From Macrothele yani (Eukaryota > Arthropoda > Arachnida > Araneae > Macrothelidae), in the NCBI GenBank assembly GCA_039090855.1, contig CM077011.1, forward strand, positions 136,712,749 to 136,776,748: a stretch of DNA of 64,000 nucleotides, read 5' to 3'. The notes beneath the pieces are model-generated. The model worked only from the letters and a program-made list of their open reading frames with translations, did not search any database and was not told the DNA's origin. Every line of letters starts with the position of its first letter. Position 1 is the first letter of the stretch. Position numbers and translations under genes: made by a program. Shown piece after piece: positions 63,898 through 64,000 of the stretch.

Positions 63898-64000
63898 ATA
63901 CAAACACGGAACCCCAAAAAATTAATATTCCCTAAAAAATTAAAGTCAAGAATTTTCAAAAATTGCCGTCGCTTACCCTAAACAAACGTTTGGCAAATTT
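63898..64000. other. Flank of RTE copy D
   Basis: AT-rich, no feature seen before the window ends. Confidence 0.4.

Overview
The window is eukaryotic, AT-rich and almost entirely made of transposable elements (TEs). There are no operons or Shine-Dalgarno-type sites, and I found no convincing host protein gene. Many poly(A)-tailed, tRNA-derived SINEs occur together with P/THAP, hAT, Tc1-mariner, pogo, RTE, I/Jockey-like, L1/Tx1-like, Penelope-like and Helitron-derived sequences. That mix points to a metazoan, most likely an arthropod and plausibly a chelicerate. The lineage is an inference from TE content, not a direct reading.

Layout. 1-2.9 kb: a decayed I/Jockey-type LINE on the minus strand. 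6.15-9.44 kb: a complete but dead hAT transposon with an 8-bp target-site duplication (TSD). 10.15-29.31 kb: a large mirror-image structure. Its two arms are built from the same two tandem-repeat families in inverted order (a short aacatcgc-type repeat outside, a ~130-bp repeat inside). It encloses a P/THAP-type transposase relic, two non-autonomous hAT elements, two Tc1 elements, an RTE LINE and a small foldback element. 29.63-42.39 kb: one ~228-bp SINE split into four pieces by three nested insertions: another SINE, a 10.35-kb P-superfamily insertion, and a 1.9-kb LINE that itself carries a SINE. The outer 12-bp TSD copies of this SINE now lie 12.7 kb apart. 42.4-56 kb: old AT-rich DNA with a second SINE family, a mariner relic, a 56-bp-arm inverted-repeat element holding a Helitron helicase fragment, a Penelope-like GIY-YIG fragment, a pogo deletion derivative and a perfect 217-bp-arm hairpin. 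56-64 kb: a Tc1 relic and three RTE copies, two in tandem on minus and one facing them on plus, with a nearly intact Tc1 element between.

The elements interact mainly by inserting into each other. Because several TSDs are still exact, the relative order of events can be read directly. All coding regions are broken by stops or frameshifts; the closest to intact are the Tc1 transposase at 60.1-61.1 kb and the P-type transposase at 30.3-33.2 kb. Non-autonomous passengers (SINEs, hAT and pogo derivatives, hairpins) outnumber plausible autonomous donors.

Limits. Family assignments rest on recognised motifs, not database searches. Boundaries without TSDs or terminal repeats are approximate to tens of bases. 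Sequence between the listed elements is mostly AT-rich DNA in which I see no gene.
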